Source: Lysinibacillus cavernae (lineage in GTDB: Bacteria; Bacillota; Bacilli; Bacillales_A; Planococcaceae). Taken from it: 64,000 nt of DNA. The stretch covers positions 1-64,000 of the forward strand of contig NZ_WMEF01000009.1 of the NCBI RefSeq assembly GCF_009724685.1, written 5' to 3'. Shown one piece after another: positions 41,864 to 51,570 of this stretch (positions are counted from its first letter, which is position 1; each line of letters starts with the position of its first letter). Under the pieces are notes generated by a model. The model made no database searches and had not been told where the DNA came from. It saw nothing but the letters and a program-made list of their open reading frames with translations. A program made the translations under genes and the position numbers.

Positions 41864-44800
41864 TTATTCAAAAGACTCTACTGGCTCTTCTTCTGTATCT
41901 GGCTGTGGTGCAATGTTAAGTGCATCAGCTGGTTGAAGATCTTCTTCTTCGTCTAAATCGCGAAGTTCTACTTCTTCATCATTAACTGTTAACATCTTAA
42001 CATCCATACCAAGAGATTGAAGTTCTTTAATCAATACTTTGAATGACTCAGGAACACCTGGCTCTGGTACACTTTCACCCTTAACGATGGCTTCATATGT
42101 TTTCACACGACCAACAACGTCATCAGATTTAACTGTTAAGATTTCTTGAAGTGTATATGCAGCACCGTATGCTTCAAGTGCCCATACCTCCATCTCACCA
42201 AAACGTTGTCCACCAAATTGCGCTTTACCACCAAGTGGTTGTTGCGTAACTAGTGAGTAAGGACCAGTTGAACGTGCATGAAGTTTATCGTCAACCATGT
42301 GGGCAAGTTTGATCATATACATGATACCAACTGATACACGGTTATCGAATGGTTCACCAGAACGTCCATCATACAGGATTGTTTTACCGTCACGGTTCAT
42401 ACCTGCTTCTTCCATCGTTTCCCAAACGTCTTCTTCATTAGCACCATCAAATACTGGTGTTGCCATATGAACGCCTAGATAACGAGAAGCCATACCTAAG
42501 TGTAACTCTAAAACTTGTCCGATATTCATACGAGAAGGTACACCAAGTGGATTTAACATGATATCAACAGGCGTGCCATCTGGCATGAATGGCATATCTT
42601 CTTCTGGTAAGATACGCGAGATAACCCCTTTGTTACCGTGGCGTCCGGCCATTTTGTCCCCAACGCGGATTTTACGTTTTTGTACAATGTAAGCACGAAC
42701 TAATTGGTTAACACCTGGTGGTAATTCATCACCATCTTCACGGTTAAATACTTTAACGTCAAGAATGATACCGCCAGCACCATGTGGTACACGTAATGAA
42801 GTATCACGAACCTCACGAGCCTTTTCACCGAAGATTGCATGTAATAAGCGCTCTTCAGCAGTTAATTCTGTAACCCCTTTAGGCGTTACTTTCCCTACAA
42901 GAATATCACCGTCACGTACTTCTGCACCGATACGGATGATACCACGTTCGTCTAGGTTACGAAGTGCATCTTCCCCAACGTTAGGAATATCGCGAGTGAT
43001 CTCTTCAGGTCCAAGCTTTGTATCACGAGACTCTGATTCATATTCTTCAATATGAACAGATGTATAGACATCGTCTTTTACAAGGCGCTCACTCATAATA
43101 ACAGCATCCTCATAGTTAAAGCCGTTCCAAGTCATGAATGCAACTAGTACGTTACGTCCAAGAGCTAGTTCGCCTCTTTCCATTGATGGACCATCTGCTA
43201 AAATGTCACGAGGCTTCACACGTTCCCCAACTTTCACAAGTGGACGTTGGTTATATGAAGTACCTTGGTTTGAACGAATGAACTTTTGTAATTTATATTT
43301 AGTTAAATCACCTTTAACCTCTTTACCGTCTACAACTTCAATACGGCGAACATGAATAGAGCGAGCTTCAACGTGCTCAACAATACCATCATATTTCGCT
43401 ACTACAGCTGCACCTGAATCACGCGCATCAACATGTTCCATACCAGTACCAACAAACGGTGCTTCTGGGTTAAGAAGAGGAACTGCTTGACGTTGCATGT
43501 TGGCACCCATAAGTGCACGGTTAGAGTCATCGTTTTCTAAGAATGGGATACATGCAGTCGCTGCTGAAACTACTTGTTTAGGAGATACGTCCATGTAGTC
43601 CATTTGAGCTTTATTGAATACTGTGTTATCTCCACGGAAACGACCTACTACTTCTTCTTTGACAAAAGTACCATCTGGATTTAACAGTGAGTTCGCTTGT
43701 GCTACGTAGTAGTTATCTTCTTCATCAGCTGTTAAATAATCAATTTGATCCGTTACTTGACCTGTTTCGTGATCAATACGACGATAAGGTGTTTCAATGA
43801 AACCAAATTTGTTTACTTTGGCAAATGAAGATAAAGAGTTGATTAAACCAATGTTTGGACCCTCTGGTGTCTCGATTGGACACATACGACCATAGTGAGA
43901 GTAGTGAACGTCACGAACTTCGAAGCCAGCACGCTCACGTGTTAAACCACCAGGTCCTAATGCAGATAAACGACGTTTGTGTGTTAACTCTGCTAGTGGG
44001 TTTGTTTGGTCCATGAATTGTGATAATTGAGAGCTTCCGAAGAACTCTTTAATAGACGCAATTACTGGACGAATATTAATTAATTGCTGTGGTACGATAG
44101 CAGCTGTGTCGTTAATTGACATACGCTCACGTACTACACGTTCCATACGAGATAAACCGATGCGGAATTGGTTTTGTAGTAACTCACCAACAGAACGCAG
44201 ACGACGGTTACCTAAATGGTCAATATCATCTGTTGCTCCTACTTGGTAAAGCAAGTTGAAGAAATAGCTTACTGAAGCTAAAACGTCAGCAGGTGTAATA
44301 TTCTTCACTTCTTCATCAATGTACGCATTACTAATGATATTAATTTCTTTTTGCGCTTCATCTTTTGGTGCATAAATCTTAATAGATTGGATTGTTACAT
44401 CATCCTCAAGTACTCCACCAACTTGTGATAAAGTGCGGTAACCGATACCTTTCGATGAATCTTCTAGGTAAGGTAGAATTTTATCTAAAGTACGACGATC
44501 AAGTACTGTACCTTTTTCAACTAAGATTTCGCCTGTTTCTGGATCCACAAGCGTTTCAGCAATCGTTTGGTTGAATAAACGATTTTTAATATGAAGCTTT
44601 TTATTCATTTTGTAGCGACCAACATTCGCTAAATCATAACGTTTTGCATCGAAGAAACGAGAGTATAATAAACTCTTCGCGCTCTCAACTGTTGGTGGTT
44701 CACCTGGACGTAAACGTTCATAGATTTCTAAAAGTGCTTTTTCTGTACTTTCAGAGTTATCTTTTTCTAGCGTATTACGTAAATACTCGTTATCACCGAT

Positions 44801-45430
44801 AATATCGATAATCTCTTGGTCTGAACCGAAGCCTAACGCACGAAGTAACACCGTTACAGGTAGCTTACGTGTACGATCAATACGTACATATACTACATCT
44901 TTTGCGTCAGTTTCATATTCTAACCATGCACCACGGTTCGGTATAACTGTAGCGCCGAAACCTTTTTTACCGTTTTTATCAGTTTTATCATGGAAATACA
45001 CACTTGGTGAACGAACTAATTGTGAAACGATAACACGTTCAGCACCGTTGATAATGAACGTACCTGTTTCTGTCATTAATGGGAAATCACCCATGAAGAC
45101 ATCTTGTTCTTTCACTTCGTCTGTTTCTTTGTTGTAAAGACGTACTTTCACACGTAATGGAGCTGCGTAAGTAACATCTCGCTCTTTACATTCATCAACA
45201 TCATATTTAGGATCACCTAATGAATAATCGATGAATTCTAATGAAAGATTACCTGTAAAGTCCTCGATCGGCGAAATGTCACGGAACATTTCACGTAAAC
45301 CTTCTTCAAGGAACCACTCGTAAGACGCCGTTTGAATCTCAATCAGATTTGGAAGCTCAAGCACCTCTTTAATACGCGCAAAGCTTCTACGCTGGCGGTG
45401 TTGTCCGTACTGAACTAGTTGACCTGTCAA
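41864..45430 (-). CDS. rpoB: RNA polymerase beta subunit
   Basis: A protein of 1188 residues. The rifampicin region [20 protein letters not shown] and [13 protein letters not shown] is wild type by eye, so susceptibility is expected. The conserved GRHGNKGV and the C-terminal [18 protein letters not shown], which contacts beta', are present. The start is TTG 45430 (as in B. subtilis), preceded by GAGGGG; the upstream GTG at 45439 falls inside that site. A leader of about 200 bases with its own terminator precedes it. Confidence 0.97.
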   Translation of the reverse strand: MTGQLVQYGQHRQRRSFARIKEVLELPNLIEIQTASYEWFLEEGLREMFRDISPIEDFTGNLSLEFIDYSLGDPKYDVDECKERDVTYAAPLRVKVRLYNKETDEVKEQDVFMGDFPLMTETGTFIINGAERVIVSQLVRSPSVYFHDKTDKNGKKGFGATVIPNRGAWLEYETDAKDVVYVRIDRTRKLPVTVLLRALGFGSDQEIIDIIGDNEYLRNTLEKDNSESTEKALLEIYERLRPGEPPTVESAKSLLYSRFFDAKRYDLANVGRYKMNKKLHIKNRLFNQTIAETLVDPETGEILVEKGTVLDRRTLDKILPYLEDSSKGIGYRTLSQVGGVLEDDVTIQSIKIYAPKDEAQKEINIISNAYIDEEVKNITPADVLASVSYFFNLLYQVGATDDIDHLGNRRLRSVGELLQNQFRIGLSRMERVVRERMSINDTAAIVPQQLINIRPVIASIKEFFGSSQLSQFMDQTNPLAELTHKRRLSALGPGGLTRERAGFEVRDVHYSHYGRMCPIETPEGPNIGLINSLSSFAKVNKFGFIETPYRRIDHETGQVTDQIDYLTADEEDNYYVAQANSLLNPDGTFVKEEVVGRFRGDNTVFNKAQMDYMDVSPKQVVSAATACIPFLENDDSNRALMGANMQRQAVPLLNPEAPFVGTGMEHVDARDSGAAVVAKYDGIVEHVEARSIHVRRIEVVDGKEVKGDLTKYKLQKFIRSNQGTSYNQRPLVKVGERVKPRDILADGPSMERGELALGRNVLVAFMTWNGFNYEDAVIMSERLVKDDVYTSVHIEEYESESRDTKLGPEEITRDIPNVGEDALRNLDERGIIRIGAEVRDGDILVGKVTPKGVTELTAEERLLHAIFGEKAREVRDTSLRVPHGAGGIILDVKVFNREDGDELPPGVNQLVRAYIVQKRKIRVGDKMAGRHGNKGVISRILPEEDMPFMPDGTPVDIMLNPLGVPSRMNIGQVLELHLGMASRYLGVHMATPVFDGANEEDVWETMEEAGMNRDGKTILYDGRSGEPFDNRVSVGIMYMIKLAHMVDDKLHARSTGPYSLVTQQPLGGKAQFGGQRFGEMEVWALEAYGAAYTLQEILTVKSDDVVGRVKTYEAIVKGESVPEPGVPESFKVLIKELQSLGMDVKMLTVNDEEVELRDLDEEEDLQPADALNIAPQPDTEEEPVESFE

Positions 45431-45501
45431 CTCATTCACCCCTCAATAAAGCGATATTAGGTCTTTGCAAAATCCTACAAATAGTGTATGATTTCGAAAG
45501 A

Positions 45502-45538
45502 CAAAAAGAAAACGAGTCTTCAAAAAGATCTCATTTTC
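45502..45538 (-). terminator. Intrinsic terminator inside the rpoB leader (attenuator candidate)
   Basis: Minus strand GAAAATGAG and CTCGTTTTC form a 9-bp stem (one G-U), followed by TTTTTG. It lies after the rpoB promoter and before its start codon. Confidence 0.7.
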
Positions 45539-45562
45539 GGTTAACTAAACTTATCTTGGCAA

Positions 45563-45603
45563 GTATACCCATATGAAAACACTTCTATACAAAAAGGGCA
45601 TAC
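45563..45603 (-). promoter_or_regulatory. Leader hairpin upstream of the rpoB attenuator
   Basis: GTATGCCC (45603-45596) pairs with GGGTATAC (45570-45563), 8 bp with one G-U. It is a second structured element in the rpoB leader. Confidence 0.5.
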
Positions 45604-45633
45604 GACCTCAAAATAATATTTTTGCATTGTATC

Positions 45634-45662
45634 ATATTATCATAGCCGATTTGTCAAGTCAA
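45634..45662 (-). promoter_or_regulatory. rpoB promoter
   Basis: TTGACT (45662-45657), 17 bases, TAATAT (45639-45634). An overlapping TTGACA (45657-45652) with TGATAC is a second option. It lies immediately after the methyltransferase stop codon. Confidence 0.7.
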
Positions 45663-45681
45663 TAAATTATACATATTTCAT

Positions 45682-46284
45682 TTATTTTTTTGCACGTACA
45701 ATCCAGTACCCTTTTTTCTTCTCCACAATATCGACTTCAGAAAATTTTTCTTCTAAGTAACTTACTGTCGATGGTGCTCCTTGTTTCTTCTGAATGACTA
45801 CCCAAAGCTCACCTGAAGGCACTAGTCGGTCATAAGCTCCATCGTAAAAGCGGAAAATCGTTTCCTTCCCCGCACGAATTGGTGGATTCGTTAAGATAGC
45901 TGCTGCTTCTATATCTTTATCAACCATCGATAGGCCGTCACTCATAAATATTCGCACATTTTGAACACCGTTTACTTGCGCATTTTTTTGCGAAAGCGCA
46001 ACTGCACGTTCATTTATATCCATCATAAAAACGGTACGGTCCGGATTCGTTTTGGCAATCGATAACCCTATCGGTCCATATCCACAACCTACATCAAAAA
46101 TCGCACCATCAATATCAGGCATTTGAAAAGCGTCTATTAAAACACGGGATCCAAAATCTACTTCGCTTTTACTAAATACACCTGCATCCGTTTCAAAAGA
46201 AAACGAATGCCCTAGTAACTTGAATGTCCAGTGACGTGGTTTACTCTCAGTTTGAGGCTTACTTGTATAATAATGATCAGACAT
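45682..46284 (-). CDS. RsmC/RlmG-like rRNA methyltransferase (YbxB)
   Basis: A class I SAM-dependent methylase of 200 residues. SAM-binding motif DVGCGYGPIG (about 65-74), acidic motif MMDINERAV and catalytic NPPIRAGK, typical of N2-guanine rRNA methylases. By family the likely target is a guanine in 16S rRNA, but this is unproven. Start ATG 46284 lies seven bases from GAGGAGG. It sits between rplL and rpoB, as ybxB does in B. subtilis. Confidence 0.85.
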   Translation of the reverse strand: MSDHYYTSKPQTESKPRHWTFKLLGHSFSFETDAGVFSKSEVDFGSRVLIDAFQMPDIDGAIFDVGCGYGPIGLSIAKTNPDRTVFMMDINERAVALSQKNAQVNGVQNVRIFMSDGLSMVDKDIEAAAILTNPPIRAGKETIFRFYDGAYDRLVPSGELWVVIQKKQGAPSTVSYLEEKFSEVDIVEKKKGYWIVRAKK

Positions 46285-46306
46285 TTTCACGCCTCCTCAG
46301 AATGAA

Positions 46307-46336
46307 GAAAAAAGCTCGCCAAAATGACGAGCTTTC
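46307..46336 (-). terminator. Intrinsic terminator after rplL
   Basis: AAAGCTCG and CGAGCTTT form the stem, followed by T residues on the minus strand. Confidence 0.85.
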
Positions 46337-46360
46337 CTTTTGTTAAAAAGTAACGCGAGA

Positions 46361-46720
46361 TTACTTAACTTCTACAGATGCGCCAACTTCTTCAAGTTTA
46401 GCTTTGATTTGTTCAGCTTCATCTTTAGAAACGCCTTCTTTAAGAGCTTTAGGAGCGTTATCTACTACTTCTTTAGCTTCTTTAAGACCTAAACCAGTGA
46501 TTTCACGAACCACTTTGATTACTTTGATTTTTTCTGCACCAGCAGATGCTAATACTACGTCAAATTCTGTTTTTTCTTCAGCTGCAGCAGCACCACCAGC
46601 AACTACTGCTACAGGAGCAGCAGCTGTTACACCGAATTCTTCTTCGATAGCTTTTACTAAATCGTTTAATTCAAGAACTGTCATAGCTTTGATAGCTTCT
46701 AAGATTTGCTCTTTGTTCAT
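46361..46720 (-). CDS. rplL: 50S ribosomal protein L7/L12
   Basis: An acidic protein of 119 residues: N-terminal dimerisation domain (1-33), Ala/Gly-rich hinge ([10 protein letters not shown], about 40-49) and C-terminal factor-binding domain ([27 protein letters not shown]). Several dimers on L10 form the stalk that recruits translational GTPases. Confidence 0.97.
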   Translation of the reverse strand: MNKEQILEAIKAMTVLELNDLVKAIEEEFGVTAAAPVAVVAGGAAAAEEKTEFDVVLASAGAEKIKVIKVVREITGLGLKEAKEVVDNAPKALKEGVSKDEAEQIKAKLEEVGASVEVK

Positions 46721-46795
46721 TATAATTTCCTCCTAATTGGATAATGTTTTAGTTTTTTTTGCGGTCAAGCCGCGGAAGTTATGCAACGTAAGAAA

Positions 46796-47296
46796 TTACG
46801 CGCCTTGTTCTTCTTTTTGTTCTGCAACAGCTTTTGTTGCAAGTGCGAAGTTGCGCACTGGAGCTTGAAGTACAGATAAAAGCATAGAAAGTAGACCTTC
46901 GCGTGATGGAAGTTCTGCAAGTGCTTTAACATCTTCAACAGAAGAAATTGTACCTTCAATAATACCGGCTTTAATTTCTAAAGCTTCGTTTTTCTTAGCG
47001 AACTCATTGATGATTTTAGCAGGCGCTACAACATCTTCAGTTGAGAACGCAATTGCGTTAGGACCAACTAATACGTCGTTGATTCCTTCAAGACCAGCAG
47101 CTTCAGCAGCACGACGAGTTAAAGTGTTTTTGTAAACTTTGAACTCAACGCCAGCCTCACGAAGTTGTTTACGAAGTTCAGTTACTTGTGCAACATTAAG
47201 ACCACGGTAATCCACAACTACTACAGAAGAAGCGCTTTGGAACTTTTCAGTAATCTCTTGAACTTGTACTTGTTTGTTTTCGATTGCTTTGCTCAT
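46796..47296 (-). CDS. rplJ: 50S ribosomal protein L10
   Basis: The stalk base protein, 166 residues: [21 protein letters not shown] (24-44) binds 23S rRNA and the C-terminal helix carries L7/L12 dimers. It is preceded by a recognisable L10 leader and terminator (47335-47470) through which the L10-L12 complex represses its own synthesis. Confidence 0.97.
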   Translation of the reverse strand: MSKAIENKQVQVQEITEKFQSASSVVVVDYRGLNVAQVTELRKQLREAGVEFKVYKNTLTRRAAEAAGLEGINDVLVGPNAIAFSTEDVVAPAKIINEFAKKNEALEIKAGIIEGTISSVEDVKALAELPSREGLLSMLLSVLQAPVRNFALATKAVAEQKEEQGA

Positions 47297-47334
47297 GATG
47301 ACACCTCCTATTAGAATGGGTCATTTATACCGAC

Positions 47335-47470
47335 AAAAGAAAAGCCTCTGGGTCAAATATAGACGCAGAGGCTGAAAGTCATCATCTTTAAATAAGAATC
47401 TGAATTCCGATGTCCTCGGTAGGAACATTAAGTGACAAGTCACTCCTACTGTCTACGGTACAAATGGATA
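47335..47470 (-). promoter_or_regulatory. L10 leader with attenuator hairpin
   Basis: The minus-strand transcript contains CCGTAGACAGTAGGAG and CCTACCGAGGACAT, the paired elements of the Firmicute L10 leader. Then comes GCCTCTG...CAGAGGC (47372-47344) with TTTTCTTTT, a terminator before rplJ. Confidence 0.85.
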
Positions 47471-47486
47471 ATTCACAACAGCAATC

Positions 47487-47515
47487 ATGATATCATGTAT
47501 AATTACTGTTGTCAA
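47487..47515 (-). promoter_or_regulatory. rplJ promoter
   Basis: TTGACA (47515-47510), 17 bases, TATCAT (47492-47487), directly after rplA. Confidence 0.8.
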
Positions 47516-47525
47516 CATATATATA

Positions 47526-48224
47526 TTATTTTACTACTACGTTTGAAGCGTCAATTTTAATAGACGGACCCATTGTAGTTGTAACATTTACAGACTTCAT
47601 GTAAGTACCTTTAGCTGCAGCAGGTTTTGCTTTTTGAACTACATCAAATACAGTTAAGAAGTTCTCTACTAGTTTTTCTGCAGAGAAAGAAACTTTACCG
47701 ATAGGAGCATGGATGATACCAGCTTTATCAGCACGGTATTCAACTTTACCAGCTTTGATTTCTTCGATAGCTTTTGTTACATCAAAAGTAACTGTACCAG
47801 TTTTAGGGTTTGGCATTAAACCTTTAGGTCCTAATACGCGACCAAGTTTACCAACTTCGCCCATCATGTCAGGAGTTGCTACGATTACATCGAAATCAAA
47901 CCAACCTTGTTGGATTTTTTGGATGTACTCTGCATCGCCTACATAGTCAGCACCAGCTGCTTCAGCTTCTTTAAGTTTCTCACCTTTAGCGAATACTAAT
48001 ACGCGTTGAGTTTTACCAGTACCGTTTGGAAGCACTACTGCACCACGGATTTGTTGGTCGTTTTTACGAGTATCAATACCTAAACGGAAAGCAACTTCTA
48101 CAGTAGCGTCGAAGTTTACAGTGCTAGTTTTTTGAGCAAGTTCGATTGCTTCTTGCGCGTTGTATAGTGAGTTACGATCAATTAATTTTGCTGCATCTTG
48201 CAGTTTTTTACCTTTTTTAGCCAT
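47526..48224 (-). CDS. rplA: 50S ribosomal protein L1
   Basis: A two-domain stalk protein of 232 residues ([21 protein letters not shown] near the start; [22 protein letters not shown] at 125-146 in the signature region). It guides E-site tRNA release and in other bacteria represses its own operon. A stem-loop lies in the gap to rplK. Confidence 0.97.
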   Translation of the reverse strand: MAKKGKKLQDAAKLIDRNSLYNAQEAIELAQKTSTVNFDATVEVAFRLGIDTRKNDQQIRGAVVLPNGTGKTQRVLVFAKGEKLKEAEAAGADYVGDAEYIQKIQQGWFDFDVIVATPDMMGEVGKLGRVLGPKGLMPNPKTGTVTFDVTKAIEEIKAGKVEYRADKAGIIHAPIGKVSFSAEKLVENFLTVFDVVQKAKPAAAKGTYMKSVNVTTTMGPSIKIDASNVVVK

Positions 48225-48278
48225 TATATATTTCCTCCTTGATTGTGGTTATAGCGGATTTTACCTCCCACGAATAAA

Positions 48279-48309
48279 GGTTGCGTGTTCACAAAGAAAC
48301 TTCGCAACC
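48279..48309 (-). other. Stem-loop between rplK and rplA
   Basis: GGTTGCG and CGCAACC form a 7-bp stem with a 17-base loop, followed on the minus strand by TTTATTC. It may be a weak terminator or a processing signal. Confidence 0.45.
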
Positions 48310-48340
48310 TTCCAAAAAACAATACATCAAGTAACTGGGA

Positions 48341-48766
48341 TTAGTCTTCGATAACAATACCCATGCTTCGTGCAGTACCTTCAACCATTAACATAGCAGC
48401 TTCAACTGAAGCAGCGTTAAGGTCTGGCATTTTAGTTTCAGCGATTTCGCGAACTTTATCACGTTTAACCGTTGCCACTTTTTTACGGTTTGGTTCACCT
48501 GATCCAGATTGGATACCAGCTGCTACTTTAAGTAATACTGCTGCAGGTGGAGTTTTTGTAATGAAAGTGAAAGAACGATCTTCGAATACTGAAATTTCAA
48601 CTGGAATAATAAGACCAGCTTGATCAGCAGTACGCGCATTGAATTCTTTACAGAATCCCATGATGTTCACACCCGCTTGACCTAATGCAGGACCAACCGG
48701 CGGAGCTGGGTTAGCTTTACCAGCAGGGATTTGAAGTTTTACAACTTTAATAACTTTTTTAGCCAC
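48341..48766 (-). CDS. rplK: 50S ribosomal protein L11
   Basis: A protein of 141 residues starting [20 protein letters not shown] and containing [22 protein letters not shown]. It forms the GTPase-associated centre with 23S helices 43/44; thiostrepton binds there and RelA needs L11 for activation. The start is GTG 48766 behind AAGGAGGTG, also GTG in B. subtilis. Confidence 0.96.
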
Positions 48767-48779
48767 GAGACACACCTCC

Positions 48780-48933
48780 TTAAGTCCGTGATGTGGTAAT
48801 TGGGTTGCCCCTCCCACTCAATATCTGTCTGTCAGCTAAGTGCCGATAACATTAAAATTATCATTACAGACGTCAAACAAAAGTATGACAGTCTGACCTA
48901 TGAAATGATACCACTTTTAATTTTTTTAAGCAA
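48780..48933 (-). promoter_or_regulatory. rplK promoter and leader RNA
   Basis: Promoter TTGCTT (48933-48928), 17 bases, TATCAT (48910-48905). The leader contains pairing segments around CAGACTGTCA and TGACGTCTG, and GGGAGGGGCAACCC shortly before the ribosome site. I recall a similar GGGAGGG...CCC element before rplK in B. subtilis; autoregulation by L1 or L11 is possible. Confidence 0.6.
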
Positions 48934-48996
48934 GTAGTAATTAGCAAAATCTGCGAAACATCTACCAATTGGCATGTCACAGTTCTATTACCGGAA

Positions 48997-49530
48997 CTAT
49001 AATTTTTGAATTTGTTCGAAATTTAGTTCCATAATCGTTTCGCGACCAAACATATCAACGCTCACTTTTATTTTTCCTTTTTCTGCGTCAATTTCTTCAA
49101 CACGTCCTTGGAAATGAGCAAACGGTCCTTCTAGTACTTCCACCGCTTCACCAACAGTTAAATCAACTTCCACAACCTTATCAGTCATGCCCATTTGTTG
49201 CAGTAAACGATCTGCTTCTTCTGGTAGTAACGGCGTTGGTTTTGCACCTCCGCCAGATGAGCCGATAAAGCCAGTAACACCTGGCGTATTTCGTACTACA
49301 TACCAAGAATCATCAGTCATAATTAATTCTACTAACACATAACCAGGGAAAACTTTACGCATCATTGTGCGCTTTTTCCCATCTTTCATTTCTGTCTCCT
49401 CATGTTCAGGAACAATTACACGGAAGATTTTATCTTGCATTCCCATCGTTTCTACACGTTTCTCTAGGTTTGCTTTTACACGGTTTTCATACCCTGAATA
49501 CGTATGAACAACATACCAATTTTTCTCCAT
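48997..49530 (-). CDS. nusG: Transcription elongation/termination factor NusG
   Basis: A protein of 177 residues. NGN domain (about 1-110, EKNWYVVHTYSGYENRVKANLEKR at the start, FPGYVLVE in the core) binds RNA polymerase; the KOW domain (about 123-177, GEAVEVLEGPFAHFQGRVEEI) binds partners. In Bacillus NusG promotes pausing and helps weak intrinsic terminators. The unusually long gap to secE contains several hairpins and a terminator-like structure. Confidence 0.97.
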   Translation of the reverse strand: MEKNWYVVHTYSGYENRVKANLEKRVETMGMQDKIFRVIVPEHEETEMKDGKKRTMMRKVFPGYVLVELIMTDDSWYVVRNTPGVTGFIGSSGGGAKPTPLLPEEADRLLQQMGMTDKVVEVDLTVGEAVEVLEGPFAHFQGRVEEIDAEKGKIKVSVDMFGRETIMELNFEQIQKL

Positions 49531-49826
49531 AACTACTAGGACTCCTCGTCCGTCCCTCCCTTACAAATAAAAGTGAAAATGAATCGCGATATGCTATACG
49601 CACTCTTTACTCTTTCCACAAACATCTCATTAGAAAAACATAGCTTTCGCTAATAGCCAGCGAAAGCTCGATGATATATACCGAAACTAGCATAGTCATC
49701 TATCACTACTATCATACTCTCCTAGTAGCATCCTTACCATAATGAGAGTATTTTACTGCTATTCACTTCACCCATTTCATCCATCCTCTGAGATGGAACT
49801 TCATGCTGAATGAAGATAAAACAAAC
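49531..49826 (-). promoter_or_regulatory. Hairpin-rich leader before nusG
   Basis: After the secE terminator the minus strand carries in order: CTTCAT/ATGAAG, TCCATC/GATGGA, ATACTCTC/GAGAGTAT (8 bp) and the terminator-like AGCTTTCGCT/AGCGAAAGCT. I see no convincing promoter in this gap, so nusG may depend on read-through from secE or on a non-standard promoter. Confidence 0.5.
49632..49668 (-). terminator. Terminator-like hairpin in the nusG leader
   Basis: A perfect 10-bp stem AGCTTTCGCT/AGCGAAAGCT with a seven-base loop, then ATGTTTTTCT on the minus strand. The T-run begins three bases after the stem, so it may be a weak terminator. Confidence 0.6.
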
Positions 49827-49854
49827 GAAAAAACCCGTTATTGCAATGGACGGG
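49827..49854 (-). terminator. Intrinsic terminator after secE
   Basis: CCCGT and ACGGG with an inner ATT/AAT pairing, followed by TTTTTT. Confidence 0.75.
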
Positions 49855-49882
49855 CTATTTCAAAAATATGCTATTTATTAAA

Positions 49883-50068
49883 TTATAAATCTAAGTACCA
49901 GCGGAATAATGATGAAATACCTAAATCAACTAACACAAAAAATAAAGCCATAATGACAACAGTTGAAATTACAACGACTGTATATTTCGTCAGTTCTTTA
50001 CTTTTTGGCCAGCTTGTTTTGCGCATTTCCGACATTACGTCGCTGAAAAAGCTTTTGATCTTGCCCAT
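49883..50068 (-). CDS. secE: Preprotein translocase subunit SecE
   Basis: A short Gram-positive SecE of 61 residues with an amphipathic N-terminal helix (SEMRKTSWPKSKELTKYT) and one membrane helix (about 31-52). It clamps SecY. It lies between rpmG and nusG as usual. Confidence 0.95.
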   Translation of the reverse strand: MGKIKSFFSDVMSEMRKTSWPKSKELTKYTVVVISTVVIMALFFVLVDLGISSLFRWYLDL

Positions 50069-50116
50069 TCTAGCTTAACCTCCGAATCAATCATATCTGT
50101 CTATTTACATATCATT

Positions 50117-50263
50117 CTATAGCGTTTGTTTATGCATTGTATGTTCATTGCAATGCGAGCAAAATTTCTTTAATTCCAGACGTACAGTGGAACCTTCTTT
50201 AGCTGGGAACGTGTAATTTCTCGAACCACATTTCTCGCAATTTAGCACGACTTTTTTTGCCAT
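50117..50263 (-). CDS. rpmG: 50S ribosomal protein L33
   Basis: A zinc-ribbon protein of 48 residues with ligands Cys9, Cys12, Cys35 and Cys38 (CEKC and CSHC), beginning MAKKVVLNC. Start ATG 50263; the upstream part of the frame has no ribosome site. It is the L33 copy found before secE in Bacillus. Confidence 0.92.
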   Translation of the reverse strand: MAKKVVLNCEKCGSRNYTFPAKEGSTVRLELKKFCSHCNEHTMHKQTL

Positions 50264-50339
50264 ATAATCACCTTTTTCGGCACTTTGTCTTTTTAAGACT
50301 AACACCTATATTTGTCAATGTCAATAAAGGCCTATATGG

Positions 50340-50987
50340 CTAAGACATTTCCTCAAGGACTAAATGTCGCTCTAATTTACGCTTTACCCGCTGCAATGCA
50401 TTATCAATAGATTTCACATGACGGTTTAATTTTGCAGAAATTTCATGATAAGACTGGCCATCTAGATATAAGGCCAAAACTTGTAACTCTAATTCACTTA
50501 AAATCTCACTCATCTTTTCTTCTAAATAGCCAAACTCTTCTCTATGAATCATCAATTCTTCTGGATCATCCATAATAGCACCTGTTAGCACATCCATGAG
50601 CGTTCGGTCGGACTCTTCATCAAATATTGGCTTGTCCAAAGAGATATAGGAATTTAGCGGTATATGCTTTTGCCTAGTTGCTGTTTTAATAGCCGTAATA
50701 ATCTGCCTTGTAATACATAACTCTGCAAAAGCTCTGAAAGATGCAAGTTTATCACCTTTAAAATCGCGGATTGCTTTATATAAACCGATCATTCCCTCTT
50801 GCACAATGTCTTCCTTGTCTGCTCCAATTAAGAAATAGGATCTTGCCTTCGCTCTTACTAACAAACGGTATTTCGTAATTAAATAATCCAACGCATCTGT
50901 ATTACCTTGATGCACCATTTCAATAAGTTCTTCATCATTGAATCGTTCAAAATCTTGTGTCACTTGTACAATGCTATTTTTAAACAT
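50340..50987 (-). CDS. sigH: RNA polymerase sigma-H factor
   Basis: A sigma70-family factor of 215 residues. Region 2 contains YFLIGADKEDIVQEGMIGLYKAIRDFK and region 4 the helix-turn-helix YHEISAKLNRHVKSIDNALQRVKRK. In B. subtilis sigma-H directs early sporulation and competence genes such as spo0A and spo0F. It is upstream of rpmG-secE-nusG as in that species. Confidence 0.95.
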   Translation of the reverse strand: MFKNSIVQVTQDFERFNDEELIEMVHQGNTDALDYLITKYRLLVRAKARSYFLIGADKEDIVQEGMIGLYKAIRDFKGDKLASFRAFAELCITRQIITAIKTATRQKHIPLNSYISLDKPIFDEESDRTLMDVLTGAIMDDPEELMIHREEFGYLEEKMSEILSELELQVLALYLDGQSYHEISAKLNRHVKSIDNALQRVKRKLERHLVLEEMS

Positions 50988-51055
50988 GGTATCACCTCAG
51001 CCACAACAGATAATTAGGAACAGTATAACGGAATTGGAAAATATGCGTCAATCAA

Positions 51056-51568
51056 TCATTTCAAGCCTCGTCTCCATTTTTCAAAGGCAAGTGCAACATC
51101 TGGCTTTAATTCTATACGAGAAGGCGGCTTGCTTTCTTGTTTCCGCTTCACATCATGTGAAATTTTATGTTGAATAATGCTTGTATCAATTTCTAGCTCC
51201 CTAGCTGATTTCCTTAGAGCGCCATTACCAAATATAACACTTTGCTCTGCCATATCAGAGGTTGCTACATGTATTTGTACATTTCTAGCCTTAAGTTCAT
51301 GGGTCATTTTTTCAATGCGTTCATCTGCTGTTTCATTTTTCCGAGTGTAAATGATTTCTACATCATTTTCTATATAAGATTGCTCTACTCCTGGTACAAG
51401 GTGTGCGTCATAAACAATAATTACGCGCCAACCCATAGCTGCTTTATACTCAGCCATAAGTTCTATCAACCTTTTGCGCGCATCCTCAAAATTTGTATCA
51501 CGCAATGGCCGCAACTCTTTCCAAGACCCAATCATATTATAGCCATCAACAAGCAAAATGTTTTTCAT
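51056..51568 (-). CDS. rae1: Ribosome-associated A-site endoribonuclease Rae1 (YacP)
   Basis: A NYN/PIN-like nuclease of 170 residues: LLVDGYNMIGSW (5-16) with the catalytic Asp, VIIVYDAHLVPG (49-60) and VATSDMAEQ (102-110). In B. subtilis it cleaves mRNA in the ribosomal A site. It lies two bases after rlmB. Confidence 0.92.
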   Translation of the reverse strand: MKNILLVDGYNMIGSWKELRPLRDTNFEDARKRLIELMAEYKAAMGWRVIIVYDAHLVPGVEQSYIENDVEIIYTRKNETADERIEKMTHELKARNVQIHVATSDMAEQSVIFGNGALRKSARELEIDTSIIQHKISHDVKRKQESKPPSRIELKPDVALAFEKWRRGLK

Positions 51569-51570
51569 TG

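Noticed and set aside
49803-50078. Plus-strand reading frame opposite secE
   Set aside because: Antisense to a certain gene, with no ribosome site and no recognisable content.
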